A stretch of DNA of 64,000 nt from contig NZ_WOYF01000006.1 in assembly GCF_009800925.1 (NCBI RefSeq), positions 105,937 through 169,936 of the forward strand, written 5' to 3'. The number at the start of each line of letters is the position of its first letter. Within the stretch, counting starts at the first letter, position 1. Source of the stretch: Budvicia diplopodorum (GTDB lineage: Bacteria; Pseudomonadota; Gammaproteobacteria; Enterobacterales; Enterobacteriaceae). Under the pieces are notes generated by a model. That model saw only the letters and a program-made list of their open reading frames with translations. It made no database searches and had not been told where the DNA came from. Below are positions 1-7,806 of this stretch, piece after piece. The translations under genes were made by a program, and so were the position numbers.

Positions 1-113
1 AGCACGGCGGCGCTGCCGTCACGGCGTGTGATCTCAACCGGCTCACCATTTAACGCGGTATCCAGTACGGTGGAAATATTGGCTCTGGCCTGTGTGGAGG
101 TGTAGGTTTGCAT
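1..113 (-). CDS. YefM/Phd-family antitoxin, N-terminal part (cut by window edge)
   Basis: Reading the minus strand from an ATG at 113 gives about 37 residues beginning MQTYTSTQARANIS, followed by a stretch containing LNGEPVEITRRDG. This is the typical N-terminal DNA-binding half of YefM/Phd type II antitoxins, which neutralise a partner RNase toxin (YoeB or similar) and repress their own operon. AGGAG lies 5 to 9 bases upstream of the ATG. The remainder of the gene, and any toxin gene after it, would lie to the left of the window. Three TGTACA cores just upstream (129-160) match the operator type known for YefM-YoeB. The family call is firm for a fragment; the toxin partner is inferred. Confidence 0.82.
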   Translation of the reverse strand, partial: MQTYTSTQARANISTVLDTALNGEPVEITRRDGSAAV

Positions 114-128
114 GGATCTCTCCTGATA

Positions 129-160
129 TGTACAAGATAAGTGTACATTTAAATTGTACA
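129..160 (-). promoter_or_regulatory. Triple TGTACA operator of the antitoxin operon
   Basis: TGTACA occurs at 129-134, 142-147 and 155-160, evenly spaced by 13 bases, directly upstream of the antitoxin start. YefM-YoeB operators in E. coli are built from hexameric TGTACA palindrome cores, so this is a probable autoregulatory site. Confidence 0.7.
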
Positions 161-299
161 TTACCCCAGAACTAATGCGTACCTTGAGGCTTTATTAGAT
201 TCAAAGGTTAGGGTTGTTCAGTCAGGATCTATGTTTGCTCACGTATAAATTCATTTCCTGCGCCACCGAGGAAGGTCGTCATGTTTACTGTAGCAGCAT

Positions 300-327
300 A
301 TTTAACATAATATACATTATGCGCACC
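300..327 (-). other. dif: dif site, XerC/XerD chromosome dimer resolution
   Basis: On the minus strand, positions 327-317 read GGTGCGCATAA (XerC arm), 316-311 read TGTATA (centre) and 310-300 read TTATGTTAAAT (XerD arm). All 28 positions agree with the E. coli dif sequence as I know it. XerC and XerD, activated by FtsK at the septum, recombine here to resolve chromosome dimers. It marks the replication terminus. Three matS sites in the same window support this placement. Confidence 0.95.
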
Positions 328-1009
328 TATGTGTTATTTGAAGGATTCTGGCGTTCTGTGGCTAATCTTATGCTGTCTGATGTTCTAAGGATTGCCTGTT
401 ATGGCCCATATCTAAACAGTCTGAGGCTCATTCATTGTCAACGATCATTCAATATCAGTTCTTTTTAAATTGACCGCTGTGGTTTGGCCAAAACAACAAA
501 ACAAGTTTTGCTACTGACCGGTATTACAATCAAAAGCAAAAAGTGAATAAATGATTTCTGGTGATCGTGCATATATTTTCATGCGTAAAAAATTCGCTAT
601 CAATATATGAACGGTTTATTGCTGACCAAAAATGCAATTCCATCGGCATCACGGTTATGTATAACAGCTTACGCACTTGTGTTTTGAGACCATACGATCT
701 GCAAAATCTTATTCCTGGATAATCACTTATCCAATTCTTATCACATAAATCACGACAATTTTGCTGTCTTCATAAAGTAGTTCATGAGCCGACCTTGTGC
801 ATCATGCTGGCGGAGGCTGAGGTAAAGAGGCTCCCTATCCTACGTCACTATCATGCAGCCAAGCTGGCTACTACAAAGCCAAAAAGACAATACATTGAAT
901 GCATTAACCAATTGATTTTAATATAAAAGTAACTTGAATTGTAGGAATCAGAACCCATATATAATTTATGGTGATTTAGTTTGTCCGAATTGCCTACTCA
1001 GGGCTGAGA

Positions 1010-1030
1010 TTATCCAGCCTAACTGGATAA
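1010..1030. promoter_or_regulatory. Inverted repeat upstream of small gene (operator-like)
   Basis: TTATCCAG at 1010-1017 and CTGGATAA at 1023-1030 are perfect 8-base arms around 5 bases, ending 31 bases before the start at 1062. A similar palindrome with the arms in the opposite order (TGGATAA, 4 bases, TTATCCA) lies at 716-733. A regulator site is plausible; a chance hairpin is not excluded. Confidence 0.35.
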
Positions 1031-1061
1031 AATATCCGTAAATAATATCTGGGGTTACAAA

Positions 1062-1250
1062 ATGCCAAAATCCGATCGCGATTTCGTTAATAAGAGCCAA
1101 GACTATGAACTGAACGATCTTCTAAGTAAGCATGGTTACCGTGAAACTGAAGCAAACAGGAAGCTATTGCAAAGTCACCTGCCTCCAAATACTAAGCATA
1201 GCGATGCTGGCAAATTACTTGCTGGAATTCCGAGTTTAGAAAAGAAATAA
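1062..1250 (+). CDS. Small hypothetical protein, 62 aa
   Basis: An ATG frame of 62 codons preceded by GGGGT at 1051-1055, an acceptable ribosome-binding site. The product is soluble, charged and mostly helical in appearance (residues 8-40, rich in D, E, K, R and N). It has no signal peptide, membrane segment or cysteine. The pattern QDYELNDLLSKHGYRETEAN faintly recalls the short DUF3606-type proteins (an N-E-D-Y-E-V stretch then a helix pair), but the match is too weak for a name. It stands alone between dif and the TRAP binding protein gene. Confidence 0.5.
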   Translation: MPKSDRDFVNKSQDYELNDLLSKHGYRETEANRKLLQSHLPPNTKHSDAGKLLAGIPSLEKK

Positions 1251-1364
1251 TGCGGTGTGTGTAATACAGTTTATGCTAATCAGGCAGTCGTGGAATCAAT
1301 TCCCGCAGCTGCCTTTTCAAAATAATAAGTAAATGGTCAGTCAGGCGTACAGTGATTGGCTATT

Positions 1365-2402
1365 TTATTTCATTACATCACTCATAATATTACTAACTTT
1401 TTCCATCGTTGGTGACACATCTTTAACGTTCAAGGCTTCCTGTTTTTTCACCCATTTGGCTTGAATTTCCTGATAGCGCGTCACGTCTTGCCAGTGTTCC
1501 ACTTCTTTGTGTTGCAAAGCGCGAACTTTCGCGCCGCTTTTACGAAGCGTGTCTATTTGTTGCACTAAGGCGTTATCCATCACTGAGCCAGCGGTTTTAT
1601 AGGCGATTTTGGCCGCGCGCTGAATGGCTTCTTTATCCTCTTGTGCCAGCTTATCCCACGTTTCTTTATTCATCACCAGAAGATAAACGTGCCCGAGCCA
1701 TAGCTCGTTAGAAACTAAAACGTTTGGCGCCATCTCCTGAACTTTAAGGTCATACCCGCTGTCGATGTTCACCATGATGCCGTCCAGCGCACCGCTCTTA
1801 AAAGCGTTAACCGTTTCTGGTCCCCAAGGCATCGTTAACGGTGTTGCACCGGCATTTCGCAGGAAATCTTGATGCCAGAAACTCGCCGATCGCCACTTGG
1901 TTCCTTTTATATCTTCCAGATTTTTCAGGGGCCGGGTGCCGAAGAATGCCACTGGGTATCCGGTACCGAAAAAGATGTTCACCACATTTTCTTTTTTTAG
2001 CTCTGCCGGGAAAGCAGGAATTTCGGCGTAAACACGTTTGAAGAACTCAATCTGCTTATCGCCCGATGGCCCAACCGGAAAGCTTTTAAAAATCTGGTGC
2101 AGCGGCAGTTTGTCGGCGGTATATTCCGGCACGACGATACCCATGTCGGCCGCGGAACCGTCGCCAATCACTCGCAAGGCGTCATAGCCTACCGCCAGAC
2201 CGCCGTTCCAATGTTCTTCTATCTTCAGGCGTCCGTTGGACTGTTTCTCAATGGCTGTAAAAAAAACGTCTTTAATAAAACGGGTACGCATGCCGCCCAA
2301 CGGTTCGTGATCGGTATATCTAAGGGTGGTTGTAGCTGATACCGTCGTGGGTAACAGAAACATGGCAAGCATAAGCGCCAGTGGCGCATTGAGTAATTTC
2401 AT
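1365..2402 (-). CDS. TRAP transporter substrate-binding protein, DctP family
   Basis: A 345-residue periplasmic solute receptor. Residues 1-23 form a signal peptide ending VSA. The rest follows the DctP pattern of an N-terminal lobe, the PVAFFGTRPLKNLEDIKGTKWR region whose arginine normally binds the ligand carboxylate, the segment VNAFKSGALDGIM, and a long C-terminal helix. TRAP systems take up organic acids using a binding protein plus a small (DctQ) and a large (DctM) membrane subunit. Neither membrane gene is next to it: the neighbours are a GST gene and the dif region. It is an orphan receptor in this window, or its permease is elsewhere. The substrate cannot be told. Confidence 0.88.
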   Translation of the reverse strand: MKLLNAPLALMLAMFLLPTTVSATTTLRYTDHEPLGGMRTRFIKDVFFTAIEKQSNGRLKIEEHWNGGLAVGYDALRVIGDGSAADMGIVVPEYTADKLPLHQIFKSFPVGPSGDKQIEFFKRVYAEIPAFPAELKKENVVNIFFGTGYPVAFFGTRPLKNLEDIKGTKWRSASFWHQDFLRNAGATPLTMPWGPETVNAFKSGALDGIMVNIDSGYDLKVQEMAPNVLVSNELWLGHVYLLVMNKETWDKLAQEDKEAIQRAAKIAYKTAGSVMDNALVQQIDTLRKSGAKVRALQHKEVEHWQDVTRYQEIQAKWVKKQEALNVKDVSPTMEKVSNIMSDVMK

Positions 2403-2486
2403 GTAATCTCTGGTTAATTAGAAGAATATTCACGCATTTTACCCCTATTCTTCGGTCTTGGTTGTAAAACATTTGGCTTAATCACG

Positions 2487-3131
2487 TTACAATGTAACCT
2501 TTAAATCCTCATAAGAGACCATTACATGTTCTTTATATGCTGAGCGCTGGCAGAGATTGTCATAGTATTTCTTTAAACAGGGCAAGTTCGGGCGTTCGAT
2601 ATCAATATCAAAATAGCGATAAAGCAAATGACCAAACTGAATGTCTGCCAGCGTAAAATAGTCACCAACCATAAACCGATGCTGCTCTAACCGGCGCTCT
2701 GCAATGGTCAATTTATGGGTTAATACCTTAATGGCTTCGGCTATTTTTTCGGATTGGCGATCCTGCGGTGCGGTTCTGATGACCTGCCAGAAAATCGGCC
2801 CAGAAAAATTGAGAGTGATATTCAGTTTTGACCATTCAGCCCACATATCAACCTGCGTTCTCAGCCCTAGTTCTGCGGGCCAAAAATGGCTATTGCCGTA
2901 TCGGCCCGAAAGATATCGCAAAATAGCGCCGGTTTCCCAAAGATAGTCGCTTTGGCCGTCCTGAAGAACGGGAACGGTACCGTTAGGATTCATGGCTAAA
3001 AATTCTGGCGTATCGTTACCGCCATATTTGTGGCCAATATCAATGCGCTTATAGGCTAAGCCCATCTCCCCAATACACCACATCAACGCCTGAACGTTAG
3101 ATGAATTTTTTCTGCCCCAGACTGTTAGCAT
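2487..3131 (-). CDS. Glutathione S-transferase family protein (GstB-like)
   Basis: 214 residues. Residues 1-80 form a thioredoxin-like domain starting MLTVWGRKNSSNVQ, with the serines at 10-11 in the catalytic position, NPNGTVPVL (the cis-proline loop) and the WETGAILRYL glutathione-contact motif. Residues 90-214 are the all-helical GST C-terminal domain. The opening resembles E. coli GstB, a bromoacetate-active GST. AGGG lies 7 bases before the ATG at 3131. It is transcribed alone, separated from the TRAP gene by 84 bases. The substrate is unknown. Confidence 0.87.
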   Translation of the reverse strand: MLTVWGRKNSSNVQALMWCIGEMGLAYKRIDIGHKYGGNDTPEFLAMNPNGTVPVLQDGQSDYLWETGAILRYLSGRYGNSHFWPAELGLRTQVDMWAEWSKLNITLNFSGPIFWQVIRTAPQDRQSEKIAEAIKVLTHKLTIAERRLEQHRFMVGDYFTLADIQFGHLLYRYFDIDIERPNLPCLKKYYDNLCQRSAYKEHVMVSYEDLKVTL

Positions 3132-3435
3132 GTTGTTACCCTGCTTTTTGTTAGCACACTCAATAAGGTAAGTTTAGCCAAAATTAGCTCATCTGCCGTG
3201 AAGCGCATTTTCAGGCTATTTATGTGTAAATCCTAATCATTGAGACGGTTTTATCACCAAAATACACCTCGGGTTATAAAGTCAAAAGAACTTTCCATTT
3301 TTGTCTACAATTAAACGGAATAAACAAGATAACTTTGTTATAAGGAATGCATTGCATCGCTGTTACAATATGGCAATGCAATTGTTATTGCTCACTATAT
3401 CTACAGAATAAAAAACTATTACTGAGGTCTTGGGA

Positions 3436-4827
3436 ATGAATCTACCGCTTATTATTAATGTGCTGGTATTTATTGCGCTGTTATTTCTATTAGCGCAAAC
3501 GCGCCATACCCAATGGAGCCTGGCTAAAAAGGTTTTGCTGGGTTTGGTGATTGGCGTGGTGTTTGGGCTAGGATTACAGTTTATTTACGGCGCTGACAGT
3601 TCAGTGCTTAAAGAGTCAGTATCCTGGTTTAACATCGTTGGTAATGGCTACGTTCAGCTGTTACAAATGATCGTTATGCCGTTAGTGTTTGTATCTATAT
3701 TGAGTGCCGTAGCTAAGCTGCATAACGCTTCCTCTCTGGGAAAAATCAGCTTTTTAACCATCGGTACTCTGCTGTTTACTACCATGATTGCCGCTTTTAT
3801 CGGCGTGATGATTACTCTGGCCTTTGGTCTTACCGCTGAAGGTTTAGTTCAGGGTGCTCAAGAAACCGCTCGTTTAGGCGCGATTGAATCTACCTATGTC
3901 GGAAAAGTGGCGAACTTAACCACTCCACAGCTGATCCTTTCGTTTATTCCTAAAAATCCGTTTGCCGACTTGACCGGGGCTAACCCAACGTCGATTGTCA
4001 GCGTGGTGATTTTTGCCGCATTCTTGGGCGTTGCTTCACTGCATCTGCTTAGAGATGACGAAGCAAAGGGTAAACGAGTTCTTACCGCGATTGATACCCT
4101 GCAATCATGGGTAATGAAGCTGGTTCGCTTAGTGATTAAGCTAACGCCATACGGCGTTCTGGCGCTGATGACTAAGGTGGTTGCCGGTTCAAATATTCAA
4201 GACCTGATTAAGCTAGGCAGCTTTATCGTTGCCTCTTATATCGCGCTGGGCCTGATGTTTGTGGTACACGGTATTCTGCTGACCTTTAGCGGTATTAATG
4301 CGCTTAAGTTCTTTAAGAAAGTCTTACCGGTATTAACTTTCGCCTTTACCAGCCGCTCAAGCGCCGCCAGCATTCCGTTAAACGTTGAAGCCCAAACCCG
4401 ACGTTTAGGCGTACCTGAGACCATCGCCGGGTTCTCGGCATCCTTTGGCGCAACGATTGGTCAGAATGGCTGTGCGGGTATTTATCCTGCCATGTTGGCG
4501 GTTATGGTTGCCCCGACCGTAGGTATCAACCCGTTTGATCCGTTATGGATTGCTACGCTGATAGCCATCGTCACCGTCAGTTCTGCCGGCGTTGCCGGTG
4601 TCGGCGGTGGTGCAACGTTTGCCGCCCTGATCGTGTTACCGACAATGGGCTTGCCGGTCACGCTGGTTGCCCTGCTCATCTCCGTTGAGCCATTAATCGA
4701 TATGGGCCGCACAGCGCTAAACGTTAGCGGTTCAATGACGGCAGGTACTATTACTAGCCAAATTCTGAAACAAACGGATAAGCAGATTTTTGAATCGGAA
4801 GATGAAGGCGAACTGGCGCATCGATAG
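3436..4827 (+). CDS. tcyP: L-cystine:H+ symporter TcyP
   Basis: 463 residues from the ATG at 3436, the same length as E. coli TcyP (YdjN), and closely matching it throughout. This ATG is preferred over an in-frame TTG at 3430 because AGGT at 3425-3428 is well placed for it and the E. coli protein begins MNFPLI. It is a dicarboxylate/amino acid:cation symporter (SDF family) with about eight membrane helices, the serine-rich re-entrant loop [13 protein letters not shown], and the NGCAG and [10 protein letters not shown] segments in the C-terminal half. It imports cystine as sulfur source. E. coli tcyP is activated by CysB; no CysB site is clear here. Confidence 0.95.
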   Translation: MNLPLIINVLVFIALLFLLAQTRHTQWSLAKKVLLGLVIGVVFGLGLQFIYGADSSVLKESVSWFNIVGNGYVQLLQMIVMPLVFVSILSAVAKLHNASSLGKISFLTIGTLLFTTMIAAFIGVMITLAFGLTAEGLVQGAQETARLGAIESTYVGKVANLTTPQLILSFIPKNPFADLTGANPTSIVSVVIFAAFLGVASLHLLRDDEAKGKRVLTAIDTLQSWVMKLVRLVIKLTPYGVLALMTKVVAGSNIQDLIKLGSFIVASYIALGLMFVVHGILLTFSGINALKFFKKVLPVLTFAFTSRSSAASIPLNVEAQTRRLGVPETIAGFSASFGATIGQNGCAGIYPAMLAVMVAPTVGINPFDPLWIATLIAIVTVSSAGVAGVGGGATFAALIVLPTMGLPVTLVALLISVEPLIDMGRTALNVSGSMTAGTITSQILKQTDKQIFESEDEGELAHR

Positions 4828-4865
4828 CCTTGCTCAGTGCGTTAAAAACGTTAGCTTTGTAAAAA

Positions 4866-4896
4866 GGCGATGATAATCAGCTCGATTATCATCGCC
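4866..4896 (+). terminator. Stem-loop after tcyP
   Basis: GGCGATGATAATC (4866-4878) and GATTATCATCGCC (4884-4896) are perfect 13-base arms around a 5-base loop, 39 bases past the tcyP stop. No U tract follows, so it may protect the 3' end rather than act as a classic terminator. Confidence 0.55.
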
Positions 4897-4900
4897 CCTC

Positions 4901-5000
4901 CCCATCGTCACCCCGGTGCAAACCGGGTCTAGCCTTTAAGCCAAGCGCTAATTGTTAGCGAAAACCTGGGTCCCGGCTTTCGCTGGGATGACGACGGGGT
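4901..5000. repeat. REP-like inverted pair (BIME-like)
   Basis: The left half (4902-4931) reads CATCGTCACCCCGG and contains the hairpin CCCGGT GCAA ACCGGG. The right half (4964-4999), read on the minus strand, is CCCGTCGTCATCCCAGCGAA and carries its own hairpin. Between them is a perfect palindrome CGCTAA-TTG-TTAGCG (4946-4960). The motif GTCATCCCAGCGAAAGCCGGGA is a dispersed repeat type known from many proteobacteria. It lies in the tcyP-DUF1161 intergenic space. Confidence 0.65.
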
Positions 5001-5097
5001 ACAACATTGATGGGGCTGACTGGCCGCATTTTCTTTCTGTATTGTTGCTGAATTAACTAAAATATCGTTTGATCTTATTACGTTGAGGAAAATAGAA

Positions 5098-5436
5098 ATG
5101 AAGAAAATTTTAACCTTGTCTATCGCCGCCCTTTTGACCTCTGTACCGTTAATGAGCTTTGCCGCTGAGTCAACCTGCGATGCCGTTAAGGCTGACATCG
5201 CGGCGAAAATTATCAATAACGGCGTACCTGAATCCGGATTTGAATTAACGATTGTTCCTGAATCTGAGGCAGCACAAACTCAAGGGAAAGTGGTTGGAAG
5301 CTGTGATAGCGGCACCCAGCGGGTAGTGTATGTTCGTCACGGTGCTGGTAGTGAAAATAGCGCAACAACTCCGGCCCATGGACCTAAGGTAGACGATACC
5401 GAACATCCAGATTTACAGCCTCAGCCGGTACAATAA
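5098..5436 (+). CDS. DUF1161 periplasmic protein (YnfD-like)
   Basis: 112 residues from the ATG at 5098; GAGGAAAA sits directly upstream, so a TTG at 5083 is rejected. Residues 1-22 are a signal peptide (ending SFAA). The mature part has CDAVKADIAAKIINNGVPE, then VVGSCDSGTQRVVYVR, the two-cysteine signature of DUF1161, to which E. coli YnfD belongs. The two cysteines probably form a disulfide in the periplasm. The tail (residues 85-112) is low-complexity and rich in proline, histidine and acidic residues. The function of the family is unknown. Confidence 0.82.
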   Translation: MKKILTLSIAALLTSVPLMSFAAESTCDAVKADIAAKIINNGVPESGFELTIVPESEAAQTQGKVVGSCDSGTQRVVYVRHGAGSENSATTPAHGPKVDDTEHPDLQPQPVQ

Positions 5437-5533
5437 TCCGTTAAGCCGCTAATCTAAGGTCCCTTGATTAAGGGACTTTAGCCCTTCCCCTCATTTTCAG
5501 CCCTTCTCGAACCAAACGTACGTCGTTATTTAT

Positions 5534-6574
5534 TCAAACAACGTTCATCGTAGCCTGCAGCTTTGCCGACTCTAACCCCAGCTCAATCAACGCCATTACC
5601 TGAATCGCTTCGTTAGCCGTGACGGGGTTGTCACCCTTACCCATTACTGCATCGCGAATAGCGGCATAATATGCCGGGTAGTTTCCGTCCGCCGTTTTGA
5701 GTGACCGTTGGGTCATCGCATCACCTTGGTTTAGGGTCAGTATTCCGTCGCGCGTATCTTCGCCCCAGCCTTTTTGCGGCAAGCGTACTCCTGACTTCAA
5801 CCGATCTTCCTGCGGGTCGAGACCGTATTTCACGTAGCTACCTTGAGTGCCGTGAACGATGTAACGCGCTGATTCCGCCGCCGCCATCATGGTGCCGTGA
5901 AGCACCACCCGACGTTGAGGATAAGCCAGTACGGCATGGAAATAATCACTGGTTTCAGCACCGGGGCGCAGCCGGGCCAAATCAACGGTAAGGCTTTGTG
6001 GCAAACCAAAAAGCCTAATGGCCTGATCGACCAAATGTGGGCCAATATCGTACCAGATGCCGCTTCCTTTGCCGGCCTGTTCACGCCAGCGCTTTTGTAC
6101 CTGCGGGCGATAGCGATCAAAATGCGATTCAAAATAGACAATATCGCCGAGTGATCCCTGCTGTAATAACGCGTTAAGCGTCAGGAAGTCGCTGTCCCAA
6201 CGGCGGTTATGAAATACCGAAAGTAGCCGTTTTTTCTCCTTCGCCAGTGCATCAAGCTCACGCGCCTGCGCTAAGGTCACGGTAAATGGTTTATCAACCA
6301 CCGCGTGTTTACCGGCGTTCAGCGCCGCTTTTGCCAGCGGAAAATGGCTGTCGTTCGGCGTTGGGATCACAACCAGATCGATCGTAGGATCGTTAAAAAT
6401 ATCATCCGGGTCAGAACAAACCTGCACCTCGGGCCAGTCCGTATGGACTTTGGCGGCATCACTGCTGGATACCACCGCCAGCGTCATTCCCGGTGTGCCT
6501 GAAATTAGCGGAGCATGGAACGTTTTACTGGCATAGCCATAACCGATTAACCCTACGCGAATGCTGTCACTCAT
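5534..6574 (-). CDS. ydgJ: Gfo/Idh/MocA-family oxidoreductase YdgJ
   Basis: 346 residues, the same length as E. coli YdgJ and very similar along its length. Residues 1-120 form a Rossmann NAD(P) domain (VGLIGYGYASKTFHAPLI, then VVIPTPNDSHFPLAKAALNAGKHAVVDKP, containing the family lysine). Residues 125-346 form the dehydrogenase-like C-terminal domain with the FHNRRWDSDF motif and GIWYDIGPHLVDQA carrying the conserved histidine. AGAGGT lies 8 bases before the ATG. It should be a soluble NAD(P)-dependent sugar or inositol-type dehydrogenase; the physiological substrate is not established. It is a single-gene unit. Confidence 0.93.
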   Translation of the reverse strand: MSDSIRVGLIGYGYASKTFHAPLISGTPGMTLAVVSSSDAAKVHTDWPEVQVCSDPDDIFNDPTIDLVVIPTPNDSHFPLAKAALNAGKHAVVDKPFTVTLAQARELDALAKEKKRLLSVFHNRRWDSDFLTLNALLQQGSLGDIVYFESHFDRYRPQVQKRWREQAGKGSGIWYDIGPHLVDQAIRLFGLPQSLTVDLARLRPGAETSDYFHAVLAYPQRRVVLHGTMMAAAESARYIVHGTQGSYVKYGLDPQEDRLKSGVRLPQKGWGEDTRDGILTLNQGDAMTQRSLKTADGNYPAYYAAIRDAVMGKGDNPVTANEAIQVMALIELGLESAKLQATMNVV

Positions 6575-6756
6575 CGATTGCTACCTCTTAGCTTTGGGCC
6601 GCCTGCGGCGGAACTTCATCACGGTTCAGAGAAGTTGTTCAGCGAAATATTAAATTAGTAGATTAGTCGTGAAAGCGCCAAATAACCACCGCAAATCTAT
6701 GGGCGATGCGTTGACCAATGGCCGTAGCGGTGAATATGAAGCGTTAACGCAATTTT

Positions 6757-6769
6757 GTGACATTGTCAC
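6757..6769. promoter_or_regulatory. matS: matS site (MatP binding), copy 1
   Basis: GTGACATTGTCAC fits the MatP target GTGACRNYGTCAC at every position. It lies between ydgJ and ydfG. MatP bound to matS organises the Ter macrodomain. Confidence 0.85.
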
Positions 6770-6789
6770 TAGAGGTGTTTTCAACGCTA

Positions 6790-6828
6790 ATAACGCTCAG
6801 GCCTCTCGGCTCGAAGTCTGAGCGTTAT
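6790..6828. terminator. Long stem-loop downstream of ydfG
   Basis: ATAACGCTCAG (6790-6800) and CTGAGCGTTAT (6818-6828) are perfect 11-base arms around 17 bases. It lies 94 bases past the ydfG stop, in the 347-base space upstream of ydgJ. No U tract is present. Apart from this hairpin and matS I see nothing else in the space. Confidence 0.45.
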
Positions 6829-6921
6829 CTAAAACCCAATATTGCAGCGTATAAAAGATACAGAGCGCCTGCCGAATCTGATAGCAAGGCCCCGTTTTGC
6901 GATTAAATCGTGTGTTGTAGC

Positions 6922-7671
6922 TTACTTCGCTCTCGACACGTTCATTGGGCCAAAGCTTTGTGCCACCGGCATCATCTCAATGCGGTTGATATTCACGTGA
7001 GCTGGCTGGGTAGCGATCCAGAATACGGTTTCAGCAATGTCATCGGCGGTTAACGCTTGAACATTCTCATAAACCTTGGCGGCTTTATCGTCATCGCCTT
7101 TAAAGCGTACGTTGGAAAATTCGGTCGTGCCGCACAGGCCGGGCTCTACGTCGGTTACCCGAATAGCCGTACCGGCAAGATCAGCGCGTAAATTCAGGCT
7201 AAACTGCTTCACAAAGGCTTTAGTGGCACCGTATACATTGCCGCCCGGATACGCGTAACTTCCGGCCACGGAGCCAATATTGATAACGTGGCCGCGGTTC
7301 TGGGCGGTCATTATCGGCAGAATCGCGTGGGTGACCGAGGCCAGACCGATAGCGTTGGTATTAATCATGGTCATCCAGTCGTCAAAATTGGCCTTATCTG
7401 CCGTCTCAAGGCCCAAGGCCAGCCCTGCATTGTTCACCAGTAAATCGATTTGTTTGAATTCAGCAGGGAGATTTTTCAGTACGCTCAGCACTTTTTCACG
7501 GTCGCTAACGTCCAGCTCGACGGGCAGAAAATTATCGCCTAGCTCACTTTTTAACTGCTGCAGACGATCTAAACGACGCGCTGCACCAATAACCCGATGC
7601 CCCTGAGCAATAAATTTTCTGACGATGGCGGTACCGAATCCGGCTGACGCGCCGGTAACCAAAACAATCAT
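6922..7671 (-). CDS. ydfG: NADP-dependent 3-hydroxy acid dehydrogenase YdfG
   Basis: 249 residues, a short-chain dehydrogenase. The cofactor loop TGASAGFG is at 7-14, NNAG at 80-83, and the catalytic triad is Ser134, Tyr147, Lys151 (YGATK), at the same positions as E. coli YdfG. That enzyme oxidises L-allo-threonine and D-serine and reduces malonic semialdehyde made in pyrimidine breakdown by the Rut pathway. Near-identical motifs such as EFSNVRFKGDD and PAHVNIN support orthology. GGGAG lies 8 bases before the ATG. It is transcribed alone. Confidence 0.94.
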   Translation of the reverse strand: MIVLVTGASAGFGTAIVRKFIAQGHRVIGAARRLDRLQQLKSELGDNFLPVELDVSDREKVLSVLKNLPAEFKQIDLLVNNAGLALGLETADKANFDDWMTMINTNAIGLASVTHAILPIMTAQNRGHVINIGSVAGSYAYPGGNVYGATKAFVKQFSLNLRADLAGTAIRVTDVEPGLCGTTEFSNVRFKGDDDKAAKVYENVQALTADDIAETVFWIATQPAHVNINRIEMMPVAQSFGPMNVSRAK

Positions 7672-7806
7672 GCTGTTTTCTCCCGTTTGTATTTTGGATA
7701 AGTTCTATTTTCAACAGAAAACTACTATAGCCAATGCATTACCCGATGGTGAAATAAAAAATAAACGATTTGAGAATAGGCTATACCGGTAGCTAACCCA
7801 TATCCG

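Larger units (their letters stand above)
170..1061. other. Gene-poor terminus region around dif
   Basis: About 890 bases with no convincing gene. An open frame at 214-468 overlaps dif, has no ribosome-binding site and has no recognisable protein character. The stretch is AT-rich. It carries dif (300-327) and two related inverted repeats, TGGATAA/TTATCCA at 716-733 and TTATCCAG/CTGGATAA at 1010-1030. The second lies just upstream of the small gene at 1062. Confidence 0.6.

Noticed and set aside
214..468. Open frame of 84 codons over dif
   Set aside because: No ribosome-binding site, no protein-like composition, and it runs across the dif site on the opposite strand.
3345..3390. ATTGCAT ... 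ATGCAAT inverted repeat upstream of tcyP
   Set aside because: Arms are short, spacing is long, and it does not resemble a CysB site; not enough for a call.
4896..5489. Two KOPS-like octamers (GGGGAGGG at 4903-4896 and GGGAAGGG at 5489-5482, minus strand) pointing toward dif
   Set aside because: The orientation is as expected, but seven fixed bases occur by chance several times in 64 kb, so two are not evidence. A whole-genome skew test is needed.
5618..5633. GTGACGGGGTTGTCAC, resembling matS
   Set aside because: The spacer is six bases, not three, so it does not fit the MatP target.
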